Positions 1 through 14,110 of a DNA stretch of 64,000 nucleotides are shown here, piece by piece. The translations under genes were made by a program, and so were the position numbers. The notes below the pieces were generated by a model. It worked only from the letters and a program-made list of their open reading frames with translations, was not told the DNA's origin and did no database searches. Numbering within the stretch: the first letter of the stretch is position 1; every line of letters begins with the position of its first letter. Origin of the DNA: Cotesia glomerata (lineage: Eukaryota > Arthropoda > Insecta > Hymenoptera > Braconidae); assembly GCF_020080835.1 (NCBI RefSeq), contig NC_058162.1, forward strand, positions 26,870,758 through 26,934,757, in the 5' to 3' direction.

Positions 1-339
1 CGTGGGCATTCATTCGATAACTAGATTATATTATATATTATACATTATATAACATAGTCTTTGGAGTTAGTTTACTTTACTAAATCATCACCTGTTGTTG
101 CTGAGGCTCTATGGGACTCAGGCGCAATCGTTAATAGAACTATTGACTATTCAAACTTGGGAATAAAAGCATACCAGGAAGATCAGGTGATCACACTTCT
201 GAAAATCAAATTCATTTGCCATTGTCGTCATACTTCCGGATCAAATTGAAGGTTAGTACATTAATAAACACTAAAAAAATTTATGTTATTTTATGGAATC
301 AAATATTTACCAGGCAGCATAACAATTTGATTGAAAAAT
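1..339. other. unassigned flank, weak open frame
   Basis: An AT-rich stretch. An open frame on the plus strand runs from 61 to 249 but starts at TTG, has no ATG, and is preceded by a stop and an AG dinucleotide, so at most it could be an internal exon. I do not recognise its translation. On the minus strand I looked for the missing last exon of the adjacent carboxylesterase and found none with a plausible C-terminus. Confidence 0.3.
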
Positions 340-925
340 CTAGTAATTTAATTTAAAATTTAAAAATAAAATTTGTTTCCACAACTTGAGAATAAAATTA
401 GTTTTCAAAATTTTTAAACAAAAATTTGGTTTCAAAATTTGAAACAAAAATTAACCGTCAAAATTTCAAAATAAAATTAATCTTTAAAATTTTTAAATAA
501 AAATTTGGCTTCAAAATTTGAAACAAAAATTAATCTTCAAAACTTTTAAACAAAATTAGTCTTCAAAATTTTTAAATAAAAATTTGGCTTCAAAATTTGA
601 AATAAAAATTAATCTTCAAAATTTCAAGATTTTTAAATAAAAATTTGGCTTCAAAATTTGAAATAAAAATTAATCTTCAAAATTTCCAAATTTTTAAATA
701 AAAATTTGGCTTCAAAATTTGAAATAAAAATTAACCGTCAAAATTTTAAAATAAAAATAATTCTTTAAAATTTTTAAATAAAAATTTGGCTTCAAAATGT
801 GAAACAAAAATTAATTTTTAAAATTTTTAAATAAAATTAGTCTTTAAAAATTTTAAATAAAAATTTGGCTTCAAAATTTGAAAAAAAAAATTTAATCTCC
901 AAAATTTGTAAACAAAAAAATTTAT
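340..925. repeat. AT-rich tandem repeat in esterase intron
   Basis: A run of imperfect units built on the theme TTCAAAATTTGAAATAAAAA. The landmark AAATTTGGCTTC recurs near 500, 580, 641, 702, 782 and 861, so spacings alternate between about 60 and 80 bp, as if 20-bp sub-units were gained and lost. It lies just past the donor of the third carboxylesterase exon, inside what should be the final intron. Confidence 0.8.
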
Positions 926-929
926 TTAC

Positions 930-3377
<2,448 letters not shown>

Positions 3378-3740
3378 CGTTCCACGAAATTAAATGCGAA
3401 ACTGTATGATTTTTGTTTAATTAAAATTAATTACTTATCTGGTAATTATCAATTATTTTAATTTTAATGCATTGAAATTGAGTATTGACTCTGATAAGTT
3501 ATCTGTTATTTATTCAATTTTGTAATTGACCTAAAAATTACAAAGTTGTACATATTATGTTCATCAGTTTTTTATGTAATTAATTAATTAGCTTTATTAA
3601 TAATTATGATTAATTTATTGCTATTACTTAATGTTACATGACATTGTTAACCTCTTGATGTCACGATTACTTTCTACAATAATTATTTATTTTATTTACA
3701 GCAGAATTTATTCCTTGTTGTGAAGATTTCAAATAAACAT
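3378..3740. other. upstream flank of the carboxylesterase
   Basis: AT-rich and without open frames. It should hold the esterase promoter on the minus strand, but I see no convincing TATA or initiator element. The AT content makes TATA-like strings uninformative here. Confidence 0.4.
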
Positions 3741-3960
3741 TAGTTTTTTATCCAAATGCGCGGAACAAGCCTTGCGCATGCGCCAAATTAGTTCCACGCA
3801 TGCGCAGCACTAGTTCCAAATGTTTCGAAGCTTCTTTTATTATAAAAATCTCTTTAGGAATATTTTTATGACTTAAATGGGCGGAACCAATCTTGCGCAT
3901 GCGCAAAAATAGTTCCGCGCCTTACTGGTTCCAAATGTTCCAACCTATCCAAACTGTTCT
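3741..3960 (+). repeat. GCGCATGCGC tandem repeat, left part
   Basis: Contains modules of the type GCGGAAC(C/T)A..TTGCGCATGCGCAA..TAGTTCCGC, themselves near-palindromic, with the tail GGTTCCAAATGTTCCAA. It continues after the inserted element at 7911. The left part ends in ACTGTTCT, which becomes the target duplication. Confidence 0.75.
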
Positions 3961-4198
3961 GGGATGGCCTCTTTTACCCAGATTCCGATTACACAGATGG
4001 CGCTATTACCCAGATCCCTTTGACACATATCCCGATTACGCAGATTGTGATTAAACAGATTTTCTATTACACAGATTACTTATTACTCAGATAACCGATT
4101 ACACAGAAAATCTTTAACGCAGATCCCGATGACGCAGATAATTTAAATTTTTAAATGATAAATGCCATAATGAAGCCAAGCACTAAAAGTGCCTGAAA
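3961..4198 (+). repeat. left terminal inverted repeat
   Basis: About ten degenerate units beginning CAGAT and ending ATTACA or TGACG, then a stretch ending AAGCACTAAAAGTGCCTGAAA. It is complementary to 7673-7910. Confidence 0.85.
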
Positions 4199-4616
4199 TT
4201 TTTAAATCGCCACCATCAAAACATGCCAGATGAGCATGTAATCTAGCTATTGGTTGAATTTAAGGTTAAAGGTGTGCACGGAGCGCTTTATTGAAGTATC
4301 TACAGTGTATATGTGTAAAATCCCGCGTTGGTTGAATTTTTTATTAGATACTTGATATAATGAATCAACAAATGAATCAACAAAATTACAGGTTAAAGAT
4401 TAGAGCTATATAGGTAAGTAAACATATTTATTATTTATATTAAAAGTTCGGGTTTGAAGTTTAAATATAATTAGTTCAATTACCCCCAAGCGGGGATGAA
4501 TCGAACCATTTGACGCGTTTGCATAAATTAATCATTTAAGAATCAATGTTGTTTAATGACTAATTTATGGATCGATAATTAGAGAAGACATAATAAATTA
4601 GCATTCCAAGAAAAAA
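4199..4616. other. inner part of the foldback-like element
   Basis: Unique AT-rich sequence. On the minus strand near 4494-4510 it contains GGTTCGATTC, which resembles a tRNA B box, but no A box is placed correctly, so no tRNA or SINE is called. Confidence 0.4.
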
Positions 4617-5770
4617 AAAAATTAGACAAACGGTTGACCCTGAAGGCCATCCCTGCAACTTCCCGCCACTTACATACCTAGGCGCTTAAAATTGCACTAA
4701 TAATTGCTCTTCGAGCTGAAAAAAACAACTTATGTCTTATTTTGAGCTCTCCAAGCTCAAAGAGATAGTCTTTCTATACTTTTGACATAGAATTTAATTT
4801 CACATAACTTCACACTAATAGATTTGTTTATAGTTAAAAGATTTGTTAATATTTAACAAATCATTTATTAGAAGCCATTTGTTAGGCCTTAACAAATATT
4901 TCTTAGTATTTAAAAAGATTTATTAATACTTAATAAATGAATATCAGATTTATTGAATACAAACAAATCATTTTGAATACTAAGAAATATTTATTTAACA
5001 TTAAAAAATGGTCTCTAATAAATGATTTGTTAGCTATTAACAAATATTATTTAATACAAATAAATCCTTCTATCAGTGCAGTCAATTCGTTCAAGAGATA
5101 TCATAAACGAAAGAAAACCGAAAAGTGTTTTCTGCACATAACTTCACATAATTTCACATAATTTCACATAATTTCAGTCGATTCGTTCAAGAGAAATCAT
5201 GAACGAAAGAAAACCGAAAAGTGTTTCCTGCACATAATTTCACATAATTTCACATAATTTCAGTCGATTCGTTCAAGAGAAATCATGAACGAAAGAAAAC
5301 CGAAAAGTGTTTCCTGCACATAATTTCACATAATTTCACATAATTTCAATCAATTTGTTCAAGTGTTTTTTCCACATAACTTCACATAACTTTACATAAT
5401 TTTGCATAAGTTCACATAACATTTCTTTTCGGATCGTTTTTGATGAGATAGTATAATTTTTAGACTTTTGAGCTCGAAGAAGCATAGAAAAGCTATCTCT
5501 CCAAGCTCGGAGAGCTCAAAATAATACATAAATCGATCCAAAAAAAATTAGGAAAACGGTTGACCCTGAAGGCCATCCCTGCAACTTCCCGCTAATTTCA
5601 TACTTAGACGCTTAAAATTGCACCAATGACGTTTTTGAGCTCTTCGAGCTCAAAAGTACAATTTATGGATTATTTTGAGCTATCCGAGCTCAAAGAGATT
5701 GCTTTCTTATCCTTTAAAGCTCTTCGAGCTCAAAAGTCTGATAGAGATTTGATAAGACACTATTTTTTTA
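4617..5770. repeat. direct repeat pair around GAGCTC dyads and an 87-bp tandem
   Basis: A ~110-bp segment containing CGGTTGACCCTGAAGGCCAT occurs at about 4617 and again at about 5547. Between them lie roughly three ~87-bp tandem units (5091-5350) with CGAAAGAAAACCGAAAAG followed by repeated CATAATTTCA. Flanking both segments are dyads such as TTTGAGCTCTTCGAGCTCAA. Part of the tandem unit reappears inverted near 5925-5965. Confidence 0.75.
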
Positions 5771-6884
5771 ATTTTTAAACCACAATAACTTTTGAATGAA
5801 TAAACCGATTTTTACGCGGTTAGAAGCATTCGACGCAGTTTTTTAAGCCTCACAAAGAATCTTAAATTTTGAATTGATCGCGCTAGGAATTTTGGAGTTA
5901 TTCCGAAAAAACACTTTTTTCGGTTTTCTTTCGTTCACGATATCTCTCGAATGAATCAACCGATTTTGACCAGACTGGTGGCGATCGACGTGGTTTTTTG
6001 AGGTTAAGAGCTGATTTGTTTTTGGAATTGAACCATCAAGCCGTTTAAAAGTTATTCCAAAAAAACCACATTTGAAAAAAATTTTTTTTTCAGTTTTTTG
6101 AAGATTTCTCAAAATCTATTGATCTGAATCGGTCCAAATAGCTTTCAAAATCTAAGTTTGGTCAAGCCCTTTCGAATGGCACCAACCGCGATGAAATCGG
6201 TCAAGCCGTTCAAAAGTTATAAGCGGGTCACATACTTTCACATACTGTGACAACCTCGCGGGGATAGTCAGGGAAGCTTCCTGTGACCTTCAAACGTCGA
6301 GATCTGATGAAAACTCGATTTTTGCAAAACGGGGTGAAAACAATAACTTCCCGATTTTTGAAAATCTTTGATTTTCGTAGCGAGAAGTTAAAAATATTAT
6401 TTAGTTTTAATTCGAATAATAAAAAATTGATGAAAATTTTTGGGTTCAATTGAACCCCTTCTCCCCTACTTTGAATTAAAAATTTTATAGATTATAATCT
6501 TTATATATTAAGAAATATATAAAATCAATAGTAATTAATAAATTTAAAAACTATTAAAAAATAATACAAATATTTATTAAAAAAAAATAAAGTTATATAT
6601 ATATTAATATATATTATATATTAAAAGATATATTGAAATATATAAAGAAAATGTACATAAGTGAACATATGTAAAAATTAAAATAGGACCAAATATAAGA
6701 ACGAATCAGGGTAAATTTTTTCGATTTGAAAATCCCTCGTAAATGAAAACTTCCGTAATAAAATAAATGAAAACTTATTTTATCAAAGAAGTCATTTGTT
6801 TAACGAAGCGCAGCATAAATTCGCCATTTAATAAACATTTAAATAATAAATTTTCTTACGCGATAAAATAATTAAGATTTTGCT
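5771..6884. other. inner AT-rich part of the foldback-like element
   Basis: Contains the inverted echo of the 87-bp unit (5925-5965), then low-complexity AT sequence. Small open frames on the minus strand (5843-6112, 6228-6449) lie in repeated sequence and resemble no protein that I know. Confidence 0.4.
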
Positions 6885-6933
6885 ATGGAAGACTTCGAAA
6901 TAGAAGATTTCTCAACTTACCGTCAGCCTTCTT
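6885..6933 (+). CDS. candidate first coding exon, 16 codons
   Basis: ATG at 6885 opens the acidic peptide MEDFEIEDFSTYRQPS and runs 49 bp to TT|GTAAGTAA, a strong donor. The composition is much less AT-biased than its surroundings. Eight bases after the exon a Helitron begins, so any downstream exons would have been separated by that insertion. It may be a remnant of a gene carried by the surrounding element. I do not recognise the peptide, and a chance match is quite possible. Confidence 0.25.
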
Positions 6934-6941
6934 GTAAGTAA

Positions 6942-7480
6942 TCTATATTGTTAGGAAAATAATTAAAATTTTGAAATTTTGTGGCCGGTGTATTTATATG
7001 ATTAAGTGGGTTTTCATGGTTAAATTTGGTATCGTTGGAAAAGTTTTGGCCTGGAGTTGTACCTTTTCATGGTTTTATGTCATTCTTACCAATAGTCAAT
7101 TTATAATGATAAGTCTAGATGCTAGATCTCTAAAATGCTTTACCTCTAGATACATAATTAAGAAATGACCTTGTATCTTGTGAACTATTGACATTTTTAA
7201 AGATATAAGCTCATCCCGATGTGACACTCATCAAGAACTTTCATTTGAGTACCCACATCAATTTTTATGTATATATGAAAAATATATCAAAAATGCATGT
7301 GGGTACTCGAATAAAAGCTCTTGATGAGTGTAACATCAAGATGAGCTTATATCTTCAAAAACGTCAATAGTTAAAAAAGTACAGTGCAATTTAACAAAAA
7401 TCATTATTTAATAAAGCAAAATTTTATTTATTTTTAGTTCACAAGTCACGGCAGTCATATAATGACTGCAAGGTTGCCAG
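6942..7480 (+). mobile_element. short non-autonomous Helitron with one palindromic module
   Basis: Starts A|TCTATATTGTTAGGAAAAT, the TC-start typical of insect Helitrons. It ends with a perfect hairpin, GCAGTCATATAATGACTGC, followed about 10 nt later by CCAG|T (CTRR-like) and no target duplication, as expected for insertion between A and T. Inside is one ~210-bp palindromic module (7180-7390) shared with the clusters at 47.6-51.5 kb and 61.1-64 kb. Confidence 0.75.
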
Positions 7481-7672
7481 TATTTATATTAAAATGTGAA
7501 ATTTTTTTTTATTTATAAATTATTATTTTATTTTCATATTTATATATTTTATATAATTTTTATTCCATCTTTTTGCATGTTTCTTTGAATATTTATTTAC
7601 ATATTTATGTTATTGTTTTAAATAATTTATTTTCTATTTTATTAAAGGGAGCCCTGAAATGGAGAGCATGTT

Positions 7673-7910
7673 TTTCAGGCACTTTTAGTGCTTGGCTTTA
7701 TTATGGCATTTATCATTTAAAAATTTAAATTATCTGCGTCATCGGGATCTGCGTTAAAGATTTTCTGTGTAATCGGTTATCTGAGTAATAAGTAATCTGT
7801 GTAATAGAAAATCTGTTTAATCACCATCTGCGTAATCGGGATATGTGTCAAAGGGATCTGGGTAATAGCGCCATCTGTGTAATCGGAATCTGGGTAAAAG
7901 AGGCCGTCCC
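7673..7910 (-). repeat. right terminal inverted repeat
   Basis: Mirror of 3961-4198, ending in AGGCCGTCCC. A single-base difference in the last ten bases (GATGG versus GACGG) shows that the two ends are close but not identical. Confidence 0.85.
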
Positions 7911-8610
7911 ACTGTTCTCAAATGTTTTTTGAGTATTTTATAACCCCAAATCGTGCATTATAAACGATTTGAAACTTTTAAAACTAATAAAAAAAATAAT
8001 TGAAAATTTAACTATCGCAATAAAGAATTATAAAAAAATAAAAAGTTTAAATAATCAAAGAACTCGAGTAATTCGATTACTCACTTATTAGTATGACTTA
8101 AATAGGCGGAACTAGTGTTGCGCATGCGCAAAACTAGTTCCGCACATGCGCAATACCGGTTTCAAATGTTTCAAAGCTCCTTTTATCATCAACATCTCTC
8201 TAAGAACATAATTATCGTTTAATATGCGCGGAACCAGTGCTGCGCATGCGCTAATACAGTTCCGCGCATGCGCAGTACTGGTTCCAAATGTTCCAAAGCT
8301 ATTTTTATCATCAACATCTCTCTAAGAACATAATTATGACTTTAATGGGCGGAACTAGTCTTGCGCATGCGCAAAACTAGTTCCACGCATGCGCAGTTTT
8401 GGTTCCAAATGTTCCAATCTTTCCAAACTGTTTTTAAATGTTTTTTAAGCACTTTATAAGTTTAAATTGTACATTATAAACGATTTAAAACTTTTAAAAC
8501 TGATAAAAAAGATAATTGAAAATTTAACGATCGCAATAAAGAATTATAAAAAAATGAAGAATTTAAATAATCAAAGAACTCGAGTAATTTGATGACTCAC
8601 TTAATGACAA
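7911..8610 (+). repeat. GCGCATGCGC tandem repeat, right part
   Basis: Resumes the host repeat. After a ~190-bp tail it has about 2.5 tandem units with a ~122-bp period (near 8100, 8222 and 8344), each with two GCGCATGCGC palindromes. A second tail copy at 8450-8605 matches the first, including AACGATTTRAAACTTTTAAAA. It provides the empty-site comparison for the 3.95-kb insertion. Confidence 0.8.
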
Positions 8611-9639
8611 TAATTAATGATTTGTTATTTTATTTGTCCAATTTTGATGCATTAGGCTGCATTTAAATAAAAAAGATCCCGTGCTCTTAAATTTTTTATC
8701 CATCACGATCATAAAGAGCTGTAGCTTTTTATTCTGAAGCAAAGGTACAATTACGTCCACCCTTGATATAAACTTTTATTGCTCCTCATTCTGCGTGTCC
8801 GTGCCCCTTTGCCTCCTCTCCATATTTTCTTTCTCACTCTTTCTTACACACAAACGGTTGTTTCAGTCATAATAATCCTTATTATCTCACCGAATTTAAA
8901 TAATTATTATCTTAAAAAGTACCGGAAAAAAATCCAAAAACTGTACTCCGGTTTCGATACCGAGTTGTCCGTTAAAATATTCCGAGTTTAATTTAAACAA
9001 GTATGTTTTTGAAATAAACTAAATCGTAAAGATAACAAACTACTTCTACCGGAAACGAATAAAAAAAACGGCCAGTGACTTCATTATTATTATTATAAAT
9101 TATAATACGTAATACATTATTTGTTACTTTTTTTCATTAATTAACGGTTAAGCTTACGCCTCATGTGAAAACAATTTTTTAATGTTAACTGCGATTTAGC
9201 TTTTAAGTTACCGGTTAAAAAAATAATTATTTATACGTTTATTTCCTCGTGTATATATCAATTAGTATTTATATACAGTAATTACATTTTTAAATGATTA
9301 ATACTTATCGTAAGGTATCGCGTTGTTGAAATGTTATTTATTGGTCAACAAAAAATTCATTCTGAGTCATTGCGGTAAATCAACTTTTTTTTTTTTTCTT
9401 AATATTATCTTTATCTACGAAAAAAATCTATTATTATCATTCATAACTCTACAATTATTATTATTATTACTAATGCGTTTTACGCCATGTAAATTCTTTA
9501 GAGATGATCTAAGTTATAATAATTGATCAATTGCGCTATATATTTTATGTTTCTTATTTTTCTTAGCAAGAAACTAAAAAATTACGGTAAAAAGAATTTT
9601 TTAATTTCTTTAATGCTAATATTCGATAATATAATCTTA
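8611..9639. other. AT-rich non-coding stretch
   Basis: Low-complexity AT sequence with short open frames that lack any recognisable motif. Nothing supports a gene here. Confidence 0.5.
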
Positions 9640-11130
9640 AATTCAATTTTTAAGGCTTATTTCTATGAAAAATTAAAATTTTGTGAACAAAATTTGAAAT
9701 TTTGAGGTTAAAGAGAAACAATGTAGCCAATCTATAATGTTCTGTAGATATTTATTAATTTTTTTCACAACTTTTATTTTGAAAACGTTTATTTTACTCT
9801 AAACCTTTCATAGTTTACGAAAAATTATAATATTTTGTAATTTTTGAATTGTTTACAATGTTAACATTTAATAAAAACCTTTAATTTAATTTTTAGGGAT
9901 TATTTCTATAAAAAATGAAGACTAGAAGAACAAACTTAAAAATTTCAAGGTTAAAAAGAAACAATGTAGTCAGATTATAATGCTTCGTAAGTATTTTTTA
10001 ATTATTCTTACATTATTCATTTTGAAAATAAATATTTTACTCTAAATCTATTAAGTTTTATCAAAAATCTATATTTTTATAATTATTACAATGTTAACAT
10101 TGAATAATACCTTAAATTCAATCTTTTAGGGCTTATTTCTATGAAAAATGAAGACTAAAAGAACAAAGTTATAAATTTTGAGGTTAAAAATAAACAATGT
10201 AGTTAAATTTCGATAATTCGTAAGTATTTATTAACTTTTCTCACTAAATTTACTTTAAAAACACTCATTTTTCCCTCAACTTCTTAAATTTTAGAAACAA
10301 TCTTTATTTGTATAATTTTTTACAATGCTAACATTCCATAAAACCTTAAATTTGATTTTTAGGCCTTATTTCTATGAAAATTTAAGTCTTTTAAACAAAC
10401 TTTCAAATTTTAAGGTTTAAAACAAGCAATGTGGTCAAATTATGATGTTCCATAAGTATTTATTAACTTTTTTTTACATTATTCATTTTAAAAATGATTA
10501 TCTTACTCTCAATCTATTTAATTTTGCCAAAAATCTATATTTTTATAATTTTTTACAATGCTTGCATTGAATAAAACCTTAAATTTTATTATAAAGGCTC
10601 ATTTTCATAAGAAATGAAGATTTGATGAACAAAGTATTAAATTTAAGGGTTAAAAAGAAACAATGTAGTAAAATCGTGATAATTTGTAAATATTTATCAA
10701 TTTCTCTTACAAAATTTACTTCAAAAATTCTTATTTTTCCGTAAATCTTTTAAAATTTAAATAAAATCTCTATTTTTATAATTTTTTACAATGCTAATGC
10801 TAAATAAAATCTTAAATCTCACTTTTAGGCGTTATTTCTTTAAAAAACTTACAAACAAAATTCAATTTCATCTTTAGGGCTTATTTCTATAAAAGATTAA
10901 TGTTTTTTACAATATTAATATTGAAAATCTTTATTTTTCCCTTAAAATTTACAAGAATTCTCTTTTATAATTTTTTACAATGCTAAAGCTTGATAAAAAT
11001 CACCTCAATTCAAAAATTTAGGGCAATTTCCATGAAAATTAAAAATTTTTTTATTTATCGTAAATTTTGAATTTTTTAGGTTAAAAACAAACAATGCAAT
11101 AGAATAGCAGTAATATATAAGTATTTACAA
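9640..11130 (+). repeat. ~235-bp tandem array, block 1
   Basis: About seven diverged units. The landmark TTAGGGCTTATTTCTATGAA (or close variants) occurs near 9655, 9897, 10128, 10361, 10596, 10827, 10878 and 11021. Each unit continues with AGGTTAAAAAGAAACAATGT and usually TCGTAAGTATTTATTAA. The frames are broken by stops, so the unit is not protein coding. Confidence 0.85.
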
Positions 11131-12869
11131 ATTTTTTTATACACTAATAAAAAACTAACAAAAACTTAGCATAAATTAAAAAGAAACAAGCATTTGAATA
11201 AAAAATTCTAACTATAAATAAACTTGTAAACAAGGCAAGCTACCAAAAAAAAAAAAAAAAAAAAAAAATCCACTGGAAACAAACCAATAAAATATAAATA
11301 CATACTAATTACCAAAATCATAAACAAGTTAAACAAATCACTTTTATAAAAAAAAATTAAAATCGACATTAATCACCTATTTACATGAAAAACATATATT
11401 TATCTATTCAATCATAGCGGGACTACCAGTCGTAAAACAAAAATTTAACGACTCTCTACGAATAAAAGTTTAACGACTCAATAACAACAAGAATAACAAT
11501 CACTAAATCTGTGATTAGATAAAAGAAACAAATCTAATAATTAGGTAATTACCTAATATCCCTAAAATACCAAAAAAAAAAAATAATAATTCGGTAGCGG
11601 TATGCAATCCAGCAGGGTAGCCGTCCGAGGTTTAGTTATCAAGGCGTAAATTAGCATTCTCCGTATGCTGTTAACCGAGGTATTTCGATAAGTTGAAGAC
11701 GTGTCTCAAGGCGTGCTCAGTAAGTGAATTTGCGCTTAGCTCGTCACTCGTCGGGCGAACTCAATGCCCGAGATGTGGAGAGAAAGAAAAATCAACCAGT
11801 AGCAGGCAATTCTCCCAGCGTCTGAAAAAAGGTAAGTAAAAAAAAACTAAAAACTTAAATAAAATACTTTCCAGCTTTTCACGTTCCTTCTTCTTCTTCT
11901 TCTTCTTCTTCTGCTTCTTCTTATCCATTCTTGCCTTTTCTGCACCTTCACATCTACCCGGACTGACAACACGGAAATGGTCTTGGGTGCGTGACCAGAA
12001 AAATAATATTATATTCTCATTCTCAGATTAGAATAACGTTTTAAATAGCTTTCATTAGCTTCCTTTTTCTCTTTCTTCTTCTCAATCTTCCCAATCCACA
12101 AGACTAATTTGCTAAAATAGCAATCACAACATCAACTACGAACGACAACAACTTAAATCCATTATCTTGTTATGATAATGATATTTTACTAACTAATCTA
12201 ACGGCTAGCAGAGGTCGCTAGTCTCACCGTCCATTAATGTCATTAACGTTACTAGTTATTAGTTATTACGTTATGTGTTACATGGGAAGCTATAGATTGG
12301 ATATCTTCTGACCCTTTTTTAGCAGACAACCATCTCGTGGATTTGCATGATGGATGCCAGTGGGCCGTGGGTGAGATGACCGCCGGTATGAGAAGCACAA
12401 TCACCAGCTTCAGTGAGTCTTAGACTAAGACTCCGGTGTAAATCTTGCTATTGGTACGCTCCCATAGTCTTCAATCTCTGGATGTGGCCAATGTCTGCAG
12501 ACACTTGTGTGCAAACCGCCTGCTTGGCCTTTGCTCAACACTAACCGGCCGCTGACCCACATCTCCAACATAATGTCAAACTGTCAACGACCCTCACTAT
12601 TATCAGCTACTAGGTTATTGTGTCATTATTTTTCACCCGGCCTTTGTCTTCTCAGGCTGTTAAGCTGACCGTTTTGTCAGCATTTTATAGATTTTAGTTA
12701 CTAGATTTAAGAATGGCTGGTTGTTACTAGAGCAAGCGTTTGCGATGTTATTCATGAGTGAGAGTTTTTGTTTTTAGGTTGGAAGCGGGAATTTTGAATA
12801 TTTTAACTATCAGGAAGCTAGAAAACTTTTTTATTAAATTTTACACTACTCTGGTGATAATATAAACTT
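11131..12869. other. less repetitive island between array blocks
   Basis: Mixed-composition sequence from about 11400 to 12750, clearly less AT-rich than the arrays. It includes a poly-A run at 11246-11269 and a CTT microsatellite at 11886-11930. At 11820-11835 the text AAAAAAG|GTAAGTAAA looks like a donor at the end of a possible untranslated exon. No long open frame or known protein motif was found, so it could be a non-coding transcript or unique spacer. Confidence 0.4.
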
Positions 12870-14110
12870 AAATTTAATTTTTAGGGCTAATTTCTATATA
12901 AAACTTTTTATAGAAAACAAAATTTTCCATTTAGAGGCTAAAAACAAACAATCTTGTAAAAAAGCTATTTTTTATGAAGATTTATAATTATTTTAAGTGA
13001 AATTTATTATAAACATGTTTATTTAAGTACAAAACTCTTTAAATACACAAAAAATCTCATTTTTTTACTTCCTTACATTACAATTTGATAATAGAACCTT
13101 AAATTTCAATTTTTAAGGCTTATTTCTATGAAAAACTACTGATGGGCAACAAAATTTCTAATTTAGAGGTTAAAAATAAATAATGGTGTAAAAATGCGAT
13201 TTTTTCTAAATATTTATAATTATTTCATCCAACATTTATTGTAAAAATGCATATTTAAGTACAAACTCTTTAATTTTACAAAAAATTTTATTTTTTAATT
13301 ATCTATAATACAATTTAACAATATAACGTCAAGTTTCAATTTTTAAGGCTTATTTCCATGAAAAACTTCTAATGGGGAACAAAATTTATCATTTAGAGGT
13401 TAAAAGTAAACAATGTTGTAAAAAGGCTATTTTTTTAACATTTATTATAAAAACGTTATTTAAGTACATAACTCTTTAACTTTACCAAAAATTCCATTTT
13501 TTGAAGATCTATAACTCCAAAATTTAATAATATAACCTTTTCATGAAAAATTACAATTATTTTAAGCAAAATTTCTTATAAAAATGCTTATTTAAGTACT
13601 AAACTCTTCAATTCCACAAAAAAAAAAACTCATTTTTTAATAATCTACATTACAATTTGGTAATATAACCTTACATTTCAATTTTTAGGGCTCATTTCTA
13701 TAAAAAAACTTCTAATGAGGAACAAAAATATCAATTTGGAGGTTAACAACAAACAATGTTGTAAAAATGGCATTATTTATGAAGATTTATAATTGTTTTA
13801 AGCAAAATTTATTATAAAAATGCTTATGTATGTACAAATCTCTATAATTTCGCATAAAATTTTATTTTTTAATCATCTACATTATAATTTAATAATATAA
13901 CCCTAAATTTCAATTTTTAGGGCAGTTTCTATGAAAATATAACCTTGTGATTGGTTCTAAAGAACGAAGAGTTCCGAAATCTTCCGATGAAGAACAAAAT
14001 TTGTAATTTGGAGGTTGAGAAGAAACAATGTGACAAAATCGTGCGAATTTGCAAGTATTAACCATTTTTCATTTGTAAAAAATGTTTAAATATTCAGCAA
14101 ATTAAGTACT
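12870..14110 (+). repeat. tandem array, block 2
   Basis: About five units related to block 1, with landmarks near 12882, 13109, 13346, 13688 and 13919 (AAGGCTTATTTCTATGAAAA). The AGGTTAAAAAGAAACAATGT-like portion is followed by AT-rich spacer. Near 13975 the unit gains the ..TTCCGAAATCTTCCGATG.. motif that dominates block 3. Confidence 0.8.

Larger units (their letters stand above)
3961..7910. mobile_element. 3,950-bp foldback-like element with 238-bp inverted repeats
   Basis: The ends are GGGATGGCCTCTTTTACCC on the left and its near-exact reverse complement on the right. The inverted repeats are equally long (3961-4198 and 7673-7910). Both flanks carry ACTGTTCT (3953-3960 and 7911-7918), a perfect 8-bp target-site duplication. 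A related, uninterrupted copy of the host repeat at about 8412-8600 shows the pre-insertion state. The inverted repeats consist of degenerate ~15-bp units of the form CAGATnCCGATTACA. Long, internally repeated ends recall foldback/Galileo-type elements. An 8-bp duplication also fits P, hAT or Mutator-like superfamilies. I found no transposase, so it is probably non-autonomous. Confidence 0.85.

Noticed and set aside
61..249. 62-codon plus-strand frame
   Set aside because: Non-ATG start, no recognised motif, no clear splice context. Mentioned only as a weak frame.
4494..4510. tRNA-type B box on the minus strand
   Set aside because: No matching A box or folded arms; single short match only.
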